This document shows positions 53,266 to 64,000 of a stretch of DNA of 64,000 nt, piece by piece; within the stretch, counting starts at the first letter, position 1; every line of letters begins with the position of its first letter. The position numbers were made by a program, and so were the translations under genes. Source of the DNA: Dysidea avara (lineage: Eukaryota; Porifera; Demospongiae; Dictyoceratida; Dysideidae); NCBI RefSeq assembly GCF_963678975.1, contig NC_089281.1, forward strand, positions 30,417,249-30,481,248. The letters are read 5' to 3'. The notes under the pieces are model-generated. The model was not told the origin of the DNA, ran no database searches, and worked only from the letters and a program-made list of their open reading frames with translations.

Positions 53266-54903
53266 CATGTTACTCAAATAGTGTATTCATTTTAGAAGTG
53301 ATGTATTATAATGTACACATTGATACAAGGTCTGGGACTTATTGATTAGTGTTTGCTAGTAAGGTTTATAGCCTGTCTAATTTTGATAAGTTTCAGCACG
53401 GGTAGCTCAGTGAGGATCACCATAGAGAAGCAGTTGTGCATGCTCCAAACTTTAATTTAGTTTGCTGAAATTGCTTCCAACTCTATATACCTGTGTTCCA
53501 AGAATTTCGTCCTCAGACTTCTATGGGAAAATGGTTATGCATGCTCTACTTTAGTTAACTCTATTGAAACTTTAGAGCTTTGGAGATTCTATCTTGTGAT
53601 GTGGCATTCCTGGGGGAGCATTCCCCTGACCTCTATGCCTCCCACCCCTCCTTGATTGTGGAAAACCTAAAATCACTTGATACACCCTACAATGAAGAAG
53701 AGTGACCACACATTTACAGTGATATTGACACAATAGATTACACAACATGAATTACAAATGCTCCCTAGACCAAGTCTGATCTGGTACAATAAGTGGCATG
53801 TACTGTATACTGAACTGCCAATATATAATTGAAGCTTGACAAAGCAACAATATTAGTTTTCAGCAGGCTATTATAGTTGAGAGTAATTCACTACATAATT
53901 CTATGGATCTTACAGTATTTTGATTTTACTATCATTAGTGAGCATACTTGCAATACCACAACCAATTAAGATACTGTGAAGTGTGAATGTAGAGTGTGTG
54001 ATCGGTTTATTAGAGTTTGTGATGAAGTTCTTAAAGCTATTAGTTACCTGACTATTGGCAATAATTTCTACTGAGTATCTTCACAGAGTTCCCTCTTTAG
54101 CCTCTCTCTAACATTACACTATAATTTGAGGTGCACTGATAATTGGATCAGCTGTTGGTATCATGTGTAAACAATACAGATATTTATTTATGAGCACTCA
54201 TGCTCTACTAGTAGCACCTGTTTATGTAATGTTGGCTGTTGATTACAGTCCCACTTGGTCACTTAGTAACTAAATTTAGAATTTCCATGCTATATACCAT
54301 ATCAGTTATCGGCTAAGTCATATCGGTACACCTCTAACTGTATATTATAAACAGGTTGACTTGCAACTTTTGATAGTAGAAACTACGAGAACATGTATGC
54401 CGGATGAGGTTACCGACATGATCAGAGACATCATCCAAGCTGAAATCTCAATGGAAATCCTCCAAGTATGGTAAATACATCTTGGGTCAGTAACTATTTA
54501 ATCATATAGAGCAGATGCCATCGGACCATATTAATCAAAACAGACGCATACAGTATCGTATCGGTGACTACACAGCTGTTAGGTACAGATATACTTCCAG
54601 GCACATCACTTGGTTTATTAGAATTTGACTGGTTTAGTAGAGTATTTTGATATTATAATAATTATGCCAAATTATGTAAGTGTTTATGAAAATTTGATAC
54701 CACTTTGAAATGCCATGTGTATGGGTAGGGAAGATGAAACAGCCTCTACTCTACGTATGAGCACCACATGCGATTATCAGTGATTTCACACTATGCACAA
54801 TTTAATGGAAAAGTTAAAGAAAATAATGACTGTGTTCATATAATACAAAAAGCAAAAAGTATAATAACACAATGTTCTGTACATGATCAGTACACAACCA
54901 TGG
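53266..54903. other. Intergenic region between converging PSMD8 and PPT2-like genes
   Basis: AT-rich, no coding exon seen. At 53,398 GGGTAGCTCAGTGAGGATCA resembles a tRNA A box, but no B box follows. It also contains the small inverted-repeat element at 54,128-54,334. Confidence 0.45.
54128..54334. mobile_element. Small MITE with GAGGTGCACTGATA ends
   Basis: GAGGTGCACTGATAATTGGA at the left; inverted right end GAGGTGTACCGATATGACTT. The ends resemble the 47,080-47,475 family (GTGCACTGATACC). About 207 bp. Confidence 0.55.
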
Positions 54904-57900
54904 CTAGTCCAACCATGGCTCAATACAACAGTCGAAAACAGATTGGTTATGTCTCCAGTGTGTATGCTCTACACCATCAATGGAGTAGATTTTGATGCCA
55001 CCTTTTTTATGAAGTGTCTTCAACCCAAACTTGTCATTAGTATACACCTGCAGTGGATGGTGTAATACATCACTTTAATACCAAACAAGTGTACTGACTT
55101 CCTGTTGTTCCATAGGGATTACTGAAAGTTGCTGATCATAGAAAGCAAACTGGCTATAACATCACCAATACAATAGCAAGAGGTTCAATAATATTAATGT
55201 GATTGGCTGAGTGATTATTGTCGCAAAATCCTTTGTATTGAAATAAAATATGCGTGCCACATAAATTTTAAGAATATTTTAATCACTTCGGTATGCAATG
55301 AAACAAGGCTATAATCAAACCTACACATCATCAGATTTGCCTGGTCATGAAGAGTACTCAAGTACTTCGCACAACAATAAAAGGAACATATACTTTTTAA
55401 TGATGTGGTAGAGTTTACCATCATCATCATTCATTTGTTGAAATGACCTTCTTTGTGCACATGGATAAGTATAAGGAGAGCACTATACTTCGATGATTCA
55501 TGGTGCACAGATTTAGCAAGTCCTAAGGGAATTCAAGGATGTGCAAAAATGATCAGTTTTTGCTCAGCCAATCACAAATACGCAAGTAAGAGAGAGAGAG
55601 AGAAAGGAACACTGTGTCAGGTTCACCTTTGATTAAATTAACAACTAGTGGTGATAGAGAATTGTTGGTAAGTCAAACCTTTAGACAGAGAACAGACTGA
55701 AAAGTGTGTTTGTTGAATCAAACACATACAGTATGGTAGTACTGTATAATAAAATAAAGGGCGTATACCAACATGCTGCTGCTAAAAAGCCATCATAGAA
55801 ATATCAATCGAAAGAAAAAGCACAATCACAGATGAATCTTAGTTTGTCCAATGTCAAATCTACCATTATGAAAGCAAGTACAGAAGCATAAGTGCAACCA
55901 GATCTGCAAAAACCAAACACAATGGTGCATTTTTCAAATTCCTGTTTATTAAATATTTATAATCTACTTAGCCAAGTGTACCCACTGGAAAAGTTTCAGC
56001 TTCATATGCCAGTAACTTTTGGAGTTACAGCCCTACAAAGTTGCAACAATAGAAAGATTGATTTGTACAGCCAGCATTGGGTAAATAAATTACAGGCGCA
56101 TACTAAAACGGTTGTAACTTATGAACCAAATGACGCATGGAGTTGTAATTCGCACCATCATGTTCACCATGAATAGGGGAATCGATTATTGGGTACGTTT
56201 TTCCTTTTAATATCTTTCTTTACTGCATACAAAGGTGAAATTTGTGAAGAAAGATCGATCAATTACAATTGCTTCAACATGACATAAACAAACAACCACA
56301 ACTTGTGTATCCTTGGGTCTACTGCAATGAAACAAAGATTTTCCAACTCCTCTTGAGTAGATAAGTGATATCCAGGTTTTTATTGTTAGTCACTTCAAAA
56401 ACATGTTAAAAAAATTTATGGATTTTTTTTCAATAATATGCAAGTATTTCACCCATAGGTTTTACATGGCTTGTGTGATTGTCGGGTTTTCGCAGATCTG
56501 GTCACAAATAAATGCCAAAACTCAATTTTGGTCTGCCTGACAGTTGCAAGGTAGGAGGTTAAACCATGCAGTGTATGATCAGCATTTCATGCCACAATAA
56601 AAACTCTCGTGTGGTATAAGCCTTTTGGATATCCCACGTGTTTCTCACCTTGTATTTCTCTTTCCTCTCCAACGATCTTACTAGGAAACCATATGTATTG
56701 ACACTATAGGGGCATATCCAGACTGTTTAGGGAGGCTCCACTTTAAGGTATTAGCTATCTAGTTGTAGTATTGTATTCTCAGCAATATTTCACTGATAAA
56801 CCTTATGATTAGGACTTAGTAGAAGGACTTGCAGTCTTTAAAATGCAATTACAGAAACTATAATATGTATGCATTGAGCTGGATCCTCAAAAAAAAACAT
56901 TTAATAACTCATGAATGCGATCTTGAAATTTGGCTCATTTGTAGTACTGTTTGACCTGCTAATATTTCAAATATTTCAAATATTTTCATTCAAATGTCTG
57001 ACATAATATTAATTTTATAGCCAATCAAAAATTTTCACTACACATTCCTATGGGGAAGCCATAAAAATGCAATGCCGAGAAATATCCACTTTTAATTTTT
57101 AGCTGTTTTTTAGGATCCAGCTCAACTTGTACATACTATTTTGTACAATAATTATTTTAAGAGGCATAGCATGTACAGAGGAGCTATGCAATAAAAAAAT
57201 AACTAATTTATAAATGAAGCAGGGTTCTAGCAATAAAGGCAGTGAAACAAGAAAATTAATATGAATGACGGTATATCTAGTCGATGTGGGTACATTGTGT
57301 GTTACCACCATCTGCTCAAGGGATTTTCCCGTTACCATAGTTGTTTCACTACTTTATCGCTGGAACCCTACTTCATTTTCAATTAATAGCACTAGTTTAA
57401 CTTTTTTGTTATAGCACAGTTATGATATACATGTGACCAGAAGGCAGGCATTTATTGGAACCAGAAAAGGCACATTCCACTCATGAGTTTATTATTATGG
57501 TGTGGAATGGTAGCCGTGTGCTGCTTTGTTTGGCCTCTAGCCTTGCAACTGTGGTCAGGCAGGAATACTAAATTTTGGGTTTAGGAAACTATCAAAAAAA
57601 ATTAATATCTGACCCACCTGTAAGTGTTTTTTTACTTTCAACATAAGATTATATTCCATAAAGGAGATCTTCATCACATATGATATTTATATAATGAATT
57701 TTAGAGGCAATGTTTTGGGTGTCGCTCATCATTTTGGGGGGAAATCCTTCTAAACAGTGCTACCAAACTGTTTAAAAATGAAGTAAGGATCCTAGCAATA
57801 AAACGAAGTGAAATAAACAATTTAATGGTAGTACCTATTACAACATAGTTATGTGTCTACTTTATGCTTGGATCCCAACAGTACCTCTTTTAAAAATATA

Positions 57901-58973
57901 ATACCATATTTCCTCGTATAAAAGCCGCATTCAATCAAACATCTGTCTCAATTATAAACTGGGAGCTTCCAGCCCCTTTGGAAAATAAATGCCTGGTCTC
58001 TAATAGAGGCCCAGGCTATTACTTGAGTCTACTGTTAATGGCTTTAATATTAATGGTTTCCCTTGTTGCTGCTGCTTGTAGTTTAGAGCCTTCTGAGGGA
58101 TGAAGGTACTACGAGTAATCAAATAAGTAGTTCGGGCAAGTCTGCGTGCATGCAGATGTATTTTTCCAGTCATTTTAAGCCTTGTTTATATAGTCAACAC
58201 ACTGTATCACTGTTTTCTATGCATACCATTACAGGAATCCCGTTCTACCACCACCTGAATTCGATTAAATGCTGGGTGTTGTTGGACAAATCCAAAATAA
58301 ATGCCTGGTCTCAAATAAAAGGCCCTATTCGTTGGTCAAAAATGCTGGGAAGGAAATAAAAGCCCAGGATTTTATATGAGGAAATACGGTGCATTAGTGC
58401 ATTATTACATACCTTGATTGCCACGGGGTGATTACACCATCATCCTTACCACCAATTAACACCAGTTTCTTTAGTCTCAGGAAATTATCCCTATACCCTG
58501 TAGAGGATGCTAACGTTCCATTACATGCAGGCCACTAACCTGGCTGAAAAGCATTGTTCAATGAAATCAGAAAACTACAATATTCATCATAGTCTTTGAC
58601 ATGAAATGGATCTGAAATACCTCTCCAGTAATACAGAGACTTTGAACAATTCCTTACCATGCCAATAATTAGACACTGAAAAATGTTCCTGCACTTCCTT
58701 AGTATACATTACTCTGTAAATACAACAATGATATTAACATCTCCATGGTGAAAACTACTGCTCACAAGTATAAATGGTCCTCTGTGTAATTAGGAAACAT
58801 AGTCCGTATGTAATCTGTAACTGTTGGAGAGGAAGGGTGATAAAATTGTGTAATGCCAAAGACACCAACCAACTCACGTCCAAATTGTCCCATCATTGGT
58901 GCTGATAATGACACAAAGTTGTGCACGTTATGACCAACTACTGTTTCAATCATTGCTCGACACAGCAAACCAC
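54904..58973 (-). CDS. PPT2: Palmitoyl-protein thioesterase 2-like, 5' exons not found
   Basis: Lysosomal thioesterase removing fatty acyl groups from thioesters. Exons, minus: 58766-58973, 58658-58713, 58540-58611, 58413-58497, 55099-55153, 54904-55047; phases agree throughout. They encode (G)[15 protein letters not shown] and [13 protein letters not shown] (just after the nucleophile-elbow serine), [47 protein letters not shown] (region of the catalytic Asp), [30 protein letters not shown] and [13 protein letters not shown] (catalytic His), ending CCIEPWLD. The match to PPT2 is clear. The exon with the first half (HG loop, serine) should lie to the right but was not recognised in this window. 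The fourth intron listed is 3.26 kb and full of repeats; the others are 46-60 bp. Confidence 0.9.
55890..56400 (+). repeat. Dispersed repeat family A, copy in PPT2 intron
   Basis: Near end-to-end match to 8,330-8,830 (TTTTGGAGTTACAGCCCTA, AGATTGATTTGTACAG, AAATTACAGGCGCATAC, ATGTTCACCATGAATAGG, AATGAAACAAAGATTTTCCA). The 94-codon ORF across it is a by-product. Confidence 0.7.
56865..57145. mobile_element. MITE of the 6942-7332 family, inverted copy
   Basis: GTATGCATTGAGCTGGATCC at the left and inverted GTATGTACAAGTTGAGCTGG at the right. The interior (GCGATCTTGAAATTTGGCTC; AGCCAATCAAAAATTTTCAC) is the inverse of copy 1. Confidence 0.8.
57212..57379. mobile_element. MITE family E (AATGAAGTAGGGATCC), copy 1
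   Basis: AAATGAAGCAGGGTTCTAGC at the left and, inverted, AAATGAAGTAGGGTTCCAGC at the right, then CAATAAAG..AGTGAAACAA. Related to 62,742-62,925 and to a degenerate copy at 57,774-57,888. Confidence 0.85.
57774..57888. mobile_element. MITE family E, degenerate copy
   Basis: AAAATGAAGTAAGGATCCTA, GCAATAAAACGAAGTGAAAT at the left; a decayed inverted right end GCTTGGATCCCAACAG. Confidence 0.6.
57903..58390. mobile_element. MITE with ACCATATTTCCTCGTATAAA ends
   Basis: ACCATATTTCCTCGTATAAA at the left and, inverted, ACCGTATTTCCTCATATAAA at the right. Internal inverted phrases AATAAATGCCTGGTCTC occur twice (about 57,986 and 58,299). It lies 22 bp from the 58,413 exon, inside the PPT2 intron. Confidence 0.82.
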
Positions 58974-59640
58974 CTGCATGAGGGGAATGTGATTTGAATA
59001 AACTAAAAGCAAATTTCAAATTTTGTTCTAAAGGAGAAAGCTCTGTTGGGTTGGGAGCAAGTTGATGTTGCGTTACTCCTAAAAGTCAGTACACTGTCTT
59101 CTAACCCAGGTTACAGCATGGCATCATGTACGTACCATAAATCAATGATGAAAATATTTGTTGTTTAACAAAATATGTTAAGCAATTATTAATCCATTGG
59201 TATTACAGCCCTGCAGCATTACACAAGGGTAAGGAGTGCATAAGAGCAGTAGTGAAATCCCTAAAGTTTTTGCTTATTCCACTGCTGGTATTCGGCATTA
59301 ATTTTAATAATTGGTTATAGGTTTCTGTGCGATAATTAAATAACAAGATTATTGAAATAGATATCAATGCAATTATCGTTATCGTGGCAGTTTTCATTAT
59401 CGTGTTAATAGTATCCAACAAGAAATCAATCAATACGTGACCTGCTGAGTGAAAACTCGCCCTGTTTGAATTTTCCTCAAACTTCATTTTATGACTTTTT
59501 TGTTGTCTATAGAGGGAAAATCCAATGAGCTGTTAAATGTTCTGGTAAGTGTTTTTGGCATTATAGTCAAGAAAAAGAGCAAAACAATAAATTTGCTCAA
59601 TACCTATATGAAAAAAAAGTTACAGGTGTTCATTTAATCG
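58974..59640. other. Presumed intron/5' side of the PPT2-like gene
   Basis: A minus-strand 94-codon ORF (59,203-59,487) has a hydrophobic stretch (TITIIALISISIILLF), but nothing in it matches the N-terminal half of PPT2. Confidence 0.35.
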
Positions 59641-59910
59641 GCTATAAGTCTCGAGTATAAAGGCTACAGAGTTATTGGGACTTAAGTCATTCTATTCATC
59701 ATGAACTGGGGCATTCATCAAGGTATACTGTGGATTCAGGCCTATGCTACCAAGCAAGAAGGCTGTTCAAGCTTAAAAATGGTGATGATAAAGTTACGTT
59801 TCACTGTAATGTAAACAAACACACGTAACTCATGTCTGCTTTATGGTACAGAAACGAAACAAATATATTCCGTGAATAGGTGAATTCATTGGTATATTAG
59901 ATATTTCAAT
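59640..59910 (+). repeat. Dispersed repeat family A, partial copy
   Basis: TGTAATGTAAACAAACACACGTAACTCATG and TACAGAAACGAAACAAATAT match the 3' block of the 8,330-8,830 copy (TTTGTAAACAAACACACGTGACACAC; GAAATGAAACAAAG). Confidence 0.6.
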
Positions 59911-60780
59911 TTGAATCTTCCTTCACTGTTTACCGAAGCGATTAAAACGTGCATAAAATTATTTATGTAGCATGCATTTTTCACCCAAGTAGGGACCCCC
60001 CGCCCCAAAATGATGCGCTCCACCCAAAATGCTGCATTCAAAAATCATCCTAGAAACATCTTACAAGACAAAAATCACTTTTACGGAATAATATTAGTCC
60101 ATTTAACATCAGATACAGCATTAAAAACAAGAAAACACTTACAGGCTAAAAAAACAACAAAAAAACACCGAAACTTGAATTTTTGTCTGTCTGCCTGCCC
60201 GCCTGACCATAGTCGCAAGTCTGGAGGCCAAACGAAGTAGTGCACAGCCACCATTTTACACAACAATAACAAACTCACATACTTTTTGGGTTGTGATGAG
60301 TGTGTGCCTTCTGCACTTTGCCTTTACTTTTATCTTAAACCAGGCTTGTCTTTGTCCTTCTTCATGCAATGAAACCATATTGAGGTATTAATTTTCCTAT
60401 CAACACTTTCCTTGAGCAGAATATTTAGACACTGTGAATCTATTTAAGTGCTTGCACTCAGTGAGATACCTGTAACTTCACGATAGATTCAATGCCATGT
60501 GACCCTATTAACACAATCTTGGTTGATTAATTGTAACAATTGAGCACGGAGACCACACCTCTCAACAATCTATTTACTCTAACATGCCCTGTATTCACAA
60601 TGCTAGCACAATGAAAATATGACCCCCCTGGTAGGTGAAGGCTGACTTGTACCCTAATATCAAGAGTTAACAATATAGTGTCCAACGCTGTATAGTAAAA
60701 AATGATTGCGTGTATTCTTCGTGATTCCATCATATGTGCAAACATGTCAAAATTTTCTTTTGCAGGGCATGCGCTTTAAA
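59911..60780. other. Non-coding stretch
   Basis: No supported feature. The small ORFs at 60,010-60,278 on both strands overlap one another and lack motifs. Confidence 0.4.
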
Positions 60781-60830
60781 CATGATGAATCAATATCGAT
60801 ATCCTTACACGTGAGGTGTCTACGTGAAAC

Positions 60831-61740
60831 ATGGCTGACAAACAAAGGGCTACCCGAGAAGCTGCCGCTGGAAACAGAAAGCGTAAAGGAAAGGCGGCTA
60901 CTGAAAAGAATGAAGAAGGCAAAAAGAAACATTGTACATCAAAAGGCAATGTCTAAGAAGGAACGTTTGGGTTTGATGAAGTTTCTTCAGTGTTTAGACC
61001 CAAAGATACTTGGAAGCGAAATGTAGTGTGATGTGCTAGTACACTTTGCAGGCGGTAACTTGTGCAAATTTGCTAGTGAATTGTTTTGAAAACGACAAAC
61101 CCATGCTGGAAATTGCCAGGTACCATCGTGAGTCTTTCGTCGATCTATATGGGTAATTTAAATTGCTTAAGAACTTGTGCATGCATGGAGTTTCAGCGAC
61201 AGTGGTATGCACACTGCAGTGCTTTTCTTCTTGAGGAAAGGTACAAATTATCCGAAATTGATTTGGAGGGTTTGATAATGAAAATCCCTCCATGTTATCA
61301 GCCATCAGGAACGTCTGGTTGGAGTATTATAAGGACCATGACACCCCAGTTCCAACAAGTAATCCCATAATGATGACAATTTCTGCTAGAGCATATTGTT
61401 ATTTCCTTGATCAAGTGGCCACATATCAAAACAAAATCCCAGCTGCCAACAGCAAATCAACAGAAGAACTGGCAGCCAACAACTTTGATGGTGATGACCA
61501 TTTTGGTGCTGCTGCCATCTGTGCAATGCTGAAGCATAGATACAAGAAAATGCTCTGGTTCTGCAAGACATGCCTTTTCTATTGAAATTTGTTTACTTCA
61601 AGCTATGAAGATAAAAAAGAAGTTTGATACTCCAGGGCATTTGCAGTACCGAGATAATGGTTACATGTATTTCCCACAGTCGTTAATTCACTTTTCCTGT
61701 AACTTTGATGGAGCATATAAGGAAGTGGCCGGTCAATGAG
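60831..61740 (+). pseudogene. Unidentified decayed protein-coding region
   Basis: From ATG at about 60,831 a very basic segment reads MADKQRATREAAAGNRKRKG. Then frame-shifted pieces with protein-like composition follow in the same order: ENDKPMLEIARYHRESF, FLLEERYKLSEIDLEGL, PSMLSAIRNVWLEYYKDHDT, ISARAYCYFLDQVATYQNKI, FGAAAICAMLKHRYKKML, KFDTPGHLQYRDNGYMYFPQ. At least four frame changes separate them. It could be a transposon protein or a lost host gene; I do not recognise the family. Confidence 0.4.
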
Positions 61741-62741
61741 TTTGGTTTTTGTAATGTAAGTATATATGGAGATGATATAATCAAGGTATGCAAATCAGTT
61801 TGTTAATCTACTAAAAAATTTATTGAGTTTCTGCTGTGTAGCAATATCAACGTTTATGGCATATGATGCCACAATTGGTGTATATTATCGGCTGTATGCA
61901 TAACCCTCATCAATGCTTTTCAAGATGGGAGAATCCAAAGAAACGATTTTGTCATGAGCCAGAAACCCACAATTAAATAACTTGTGACAAGCTTTCAAGC
62001 TTTCAGTGCACCCTTGAAGTATGCCCAAATGGTGGGTGATTGTAAACTTCCCGTTGTGTAACGGTTAATGTAGCCTCTTTCGTGTCTCCAGTGTATCCCA
62101 ATGCAAATATTAATTCAGGAAACTATTGTTCTTCCACCAAGCATATTTGTTCTAAATAAAGCTCACCCGGTGACAATGGAACAGAGCATGATGTAAATCG
62201 AAGCTGGTGGAACTGGCTCAGTCTCCATTTGTTCAGTACAACCGTTAATTAGCATCTAGAAATGCAAGTTCAGAGGTCGAAAATGAATCCAAAATTCTCG
62301 ATGGTGAGGGGAGTCCCTTGGTGGTCCACAGTTTCATCTAACATTTCCTGTTCACTCCCAGTTCACTCACTCCTCAGCTCCATATAGCATCTCCCTAGAC
62401 AAAGAAAATAACTCCACCAGTCTTGACGAGCGTAGCTCAGGATTGTGACATGGCATATTCGGTGACCTGCCATTTCCCTTAAAGGATTATGATAAAGAAT
62501 TTAAGAATGCGTTCTTATGGTATCTCAACATGACTAGAGAAAAGTGTTGATAACAGCAATTGTCGCCCATTGAATCGGCAGCAAATTACTGAGTTATGCG
62601 GATGGAATCACAAAGAATGCATGCTATCATTTTTTTAATGGCCCTATACAGCATTGGACACTCCCCCTCCCATATTATTAACTCTTGCTAATACAGATAT
62701 GCTATAACAAAAAAAACCTAACAAACTAGTAGATTAAATTT
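61741..62741. other. Non-coding stretch
   Basis: No convincing continuation of the preceding decayed ORF region and no inverted-repeat element recognised. Confidence 0.35.
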
Positions 62742-62925
62742 AAAAATGAAGTAGGGATCCAAGCAATAAAAAGTAGTGAAACAAGAGATGAAGTATGGCA
62801 TAGCAGCATAGCTCGGTGGGAAAATCCCTACTTTAGCATTGAACAGGACAATTAAGCTATGCTATTATACCATCATTCACCTCTTGTTTCACTACTTTTC
62901 ATCGCTTGGATCCCTACTTCATTTC
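62742..62925. mobile_element. MITE family E (AATGAAGTAGGGATCC), best copy
   Basis: AAAATGAAGTAGGGATCCAA at the left, inverted AGAAATGAAGTAGGGATCCA at the right. TIRs run about 48 bp through GCAATAAAAAGTAGTGAAAC and AAGAG.TGAA. 184 bp, non-coding. Confidence 0.88.
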
Positions 62926-63676
62926 TAGATTAATAATCTTTAGTATATCCACCGAAATGGTAAGGTCAAAAATGCACGAGAAACCCACTAAAAGTTAAAC
63001 GTAGTGTCTGTTTATATAGGCCTACAGAAACTAGAACAAAGCCATTCTAAACTAAGTTACTCATGCAGCACTATTCTCGAAGCGGCTCTCCTTAATTTGT
63101 CTTTAAACTGAATGGCCCGCTCTAGGGCAACAACTTTTCATACAATTCCCTTGAATTACTGAAGTATTATTCATGTACACAATGTTTCCGACCGTTTTTT
63201 GTGTTTAGACTAATTAGTTTAAGGTGAATTCCCATAGTCTTGGTAACAGGTGAATCCCACAATACATTGCGCATTGGGAAAAATGACGAACCGGGTTCAG
63301 AAACTGTGCTGGACCCAAATATCCGCTGTAGCTACAGCCATGAAAATAAGATGGAGTATTCCTTAGAGGTATATGAGTAATTAGCAGACCATTTTTTGTG
63401 GGTACCACTATGTAATGTTGTGGGTGCTTCGAAAATACACGAAAATCACTGTTTTTACATTATTTTAAGCATTTTACATATTTTTTGGGGTGTGTCCCTT
63501 TCAATATTAATGTATTGATTATTAACCAACTAAATTCAATATGAATGTACCAATACAATGTCAGTCCAGTGAATAGTAGCAACCTACGTAGTTGCATGGC
63601 TTGATCATAACTTTTTATGCTGTCATACTACGACCATGAAATAATTTTGAGTAGTGTTCACAATATTAAAATGTAG
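62926..63676. other. Non-coding stretch
   Basis: No supported feature. Confidence 0.4.
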
Positions 63677-63795
63677 TATAAAATATCTCGGTATTATAAA
63701 ATATCTCGGTATTATAAAATATCTCGGTATTATAAAATATCTCGGCATTATAAAATATCTCGGTATTATAAAATATCTATTATAAAATATCTCGG
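63677..63795. repeat. 18-bp tandem repeat, about 6.5 copies
   Basis: The unit TATAAAATATCTCGGTAT is repeated head to tail with one truncated unit near 63,768. The 61-codon ORF of repeated RYFIIP units is a by-product. Confidence 0.93.
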
Positions 63796-64000
63796 TAAGG
63801 TGTAACATGACAAATTCTCCTTAATATGATGGCAGGTAGTGCAGTAACCAGATGATAATTATCACTTTGAACTTACTCAATTGTCTATAAACTGTCTAAT
63901 AGTTATATACAAATATGTTTTATGGCCAATGACACAGAGAACATAATTTGTTCTATCAAATAATGCATGGAGAAATTGGCTTATCCGTACCAGAATACAT

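Noticed and set aside
53393..53420. tRNA A-box-like sequence GGGTAGCTCAGTGAGGATCA
   Set aside because: No B box or cloverleaf follows within the expected distance, so neither a tRNA nor a SINE is supported.
55892..56176. 94-codon plus ORF in the PPT2 intron
   Set aside because: Lies within dispersed repeat family A; the parallel copy at 8,463-8,681 is not conserved as protein.
59203..59487. 94-codon minus ORF with a hydrophobic stretch as PPT2 N-terminus
   Set aside because: It contains none of the expected lipase-fold motifs and has a stop before the next exon; probably intronic chance ORF.

Overview
The window is animal (metazoan) nuclear DNA, AT-rich and full of decayed mobile elements. 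The genes use many introns, most only about 43-120 bp, yet a few introns run to kilobases. The set of orthologues (DDX56, NOP56, PSMD8/Rpn12, a PPT2-like thioesterase, a secreted Kunitz/CCP/Ig/NTR protein), the tiny introns, and the mix of DIRS, Crypton, BEL/Pao, Ty3/gypsy, hAT and Harbinger-like DNA suggest a basal marine invertebrate. A demosponge is my best guess; this is inference, not proven by the sequence.

Layout. 1-19,900 is an accessory region: hairpin elements, a BEL/Pao gag ORF (minus) ending against a 39-bp minisatellite, a Ty3/gypsy RNase H fragment (minus), a Crypton-type tyrosine recombinase pseudogene (minus) flanked by direct repeats of over 300 bp, and a broken Ty3/gypsy element (plus, 13.76-17.3 kb). 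20,328-22,952 (plus) holds 18 exons of a DDX56 DEAD-box helicase whose first exon I could not find. It converges on a seven-exon secreted protein gene (23,268-25,116, minus) with domain order signal peptide-Kunitz-CCP-Ig-Ig-NTR, in which every intron is phase 1.

Next on the minus strand is NOP56. Exons 2-8 lie at 25,438-27,380, but the N-terminal exon is at 51,875-52,064, so intron 1 is about 24.5 kb. That intron contains hAT, Harbinger-like, DIRS and MITE insertions, including a hAT element (41,333-46,405) carrying a DIRS retrotransposon that itself carries another hAT element. NOP56 is head-to-head with an intronless PSMD8 gene (52,438-53,265, plus) across 373 bp with three CACGTG E-boxes. 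A PPT2-like gene (minus, exons 54,904-58,973) follows; its 5' exons were not found. From 59 to 64 kb there are repeats and one frameshifted unidentified ORF region.

Function. DDX56 and NOP56 are both ribosome-biogenesis factors acting in the nucleolus, PSMD8 is a proteasome lid subunit and PPT2 is lysosomal. Apart from the shared NOP56/PSMD8 promoter, I see no evidence of a joint system. The most unusual structures are the Crypton element with long flanking repeats, the nested insertions in NOP56 intron 1, and the modular Kunitz-CCP-Ig-Ig-NTR protein. Exon joins for DDX56, the secreted protein, NOP56 and PPT2 were worked out by hand and checked by reading phase; they are not backed by transcripts.
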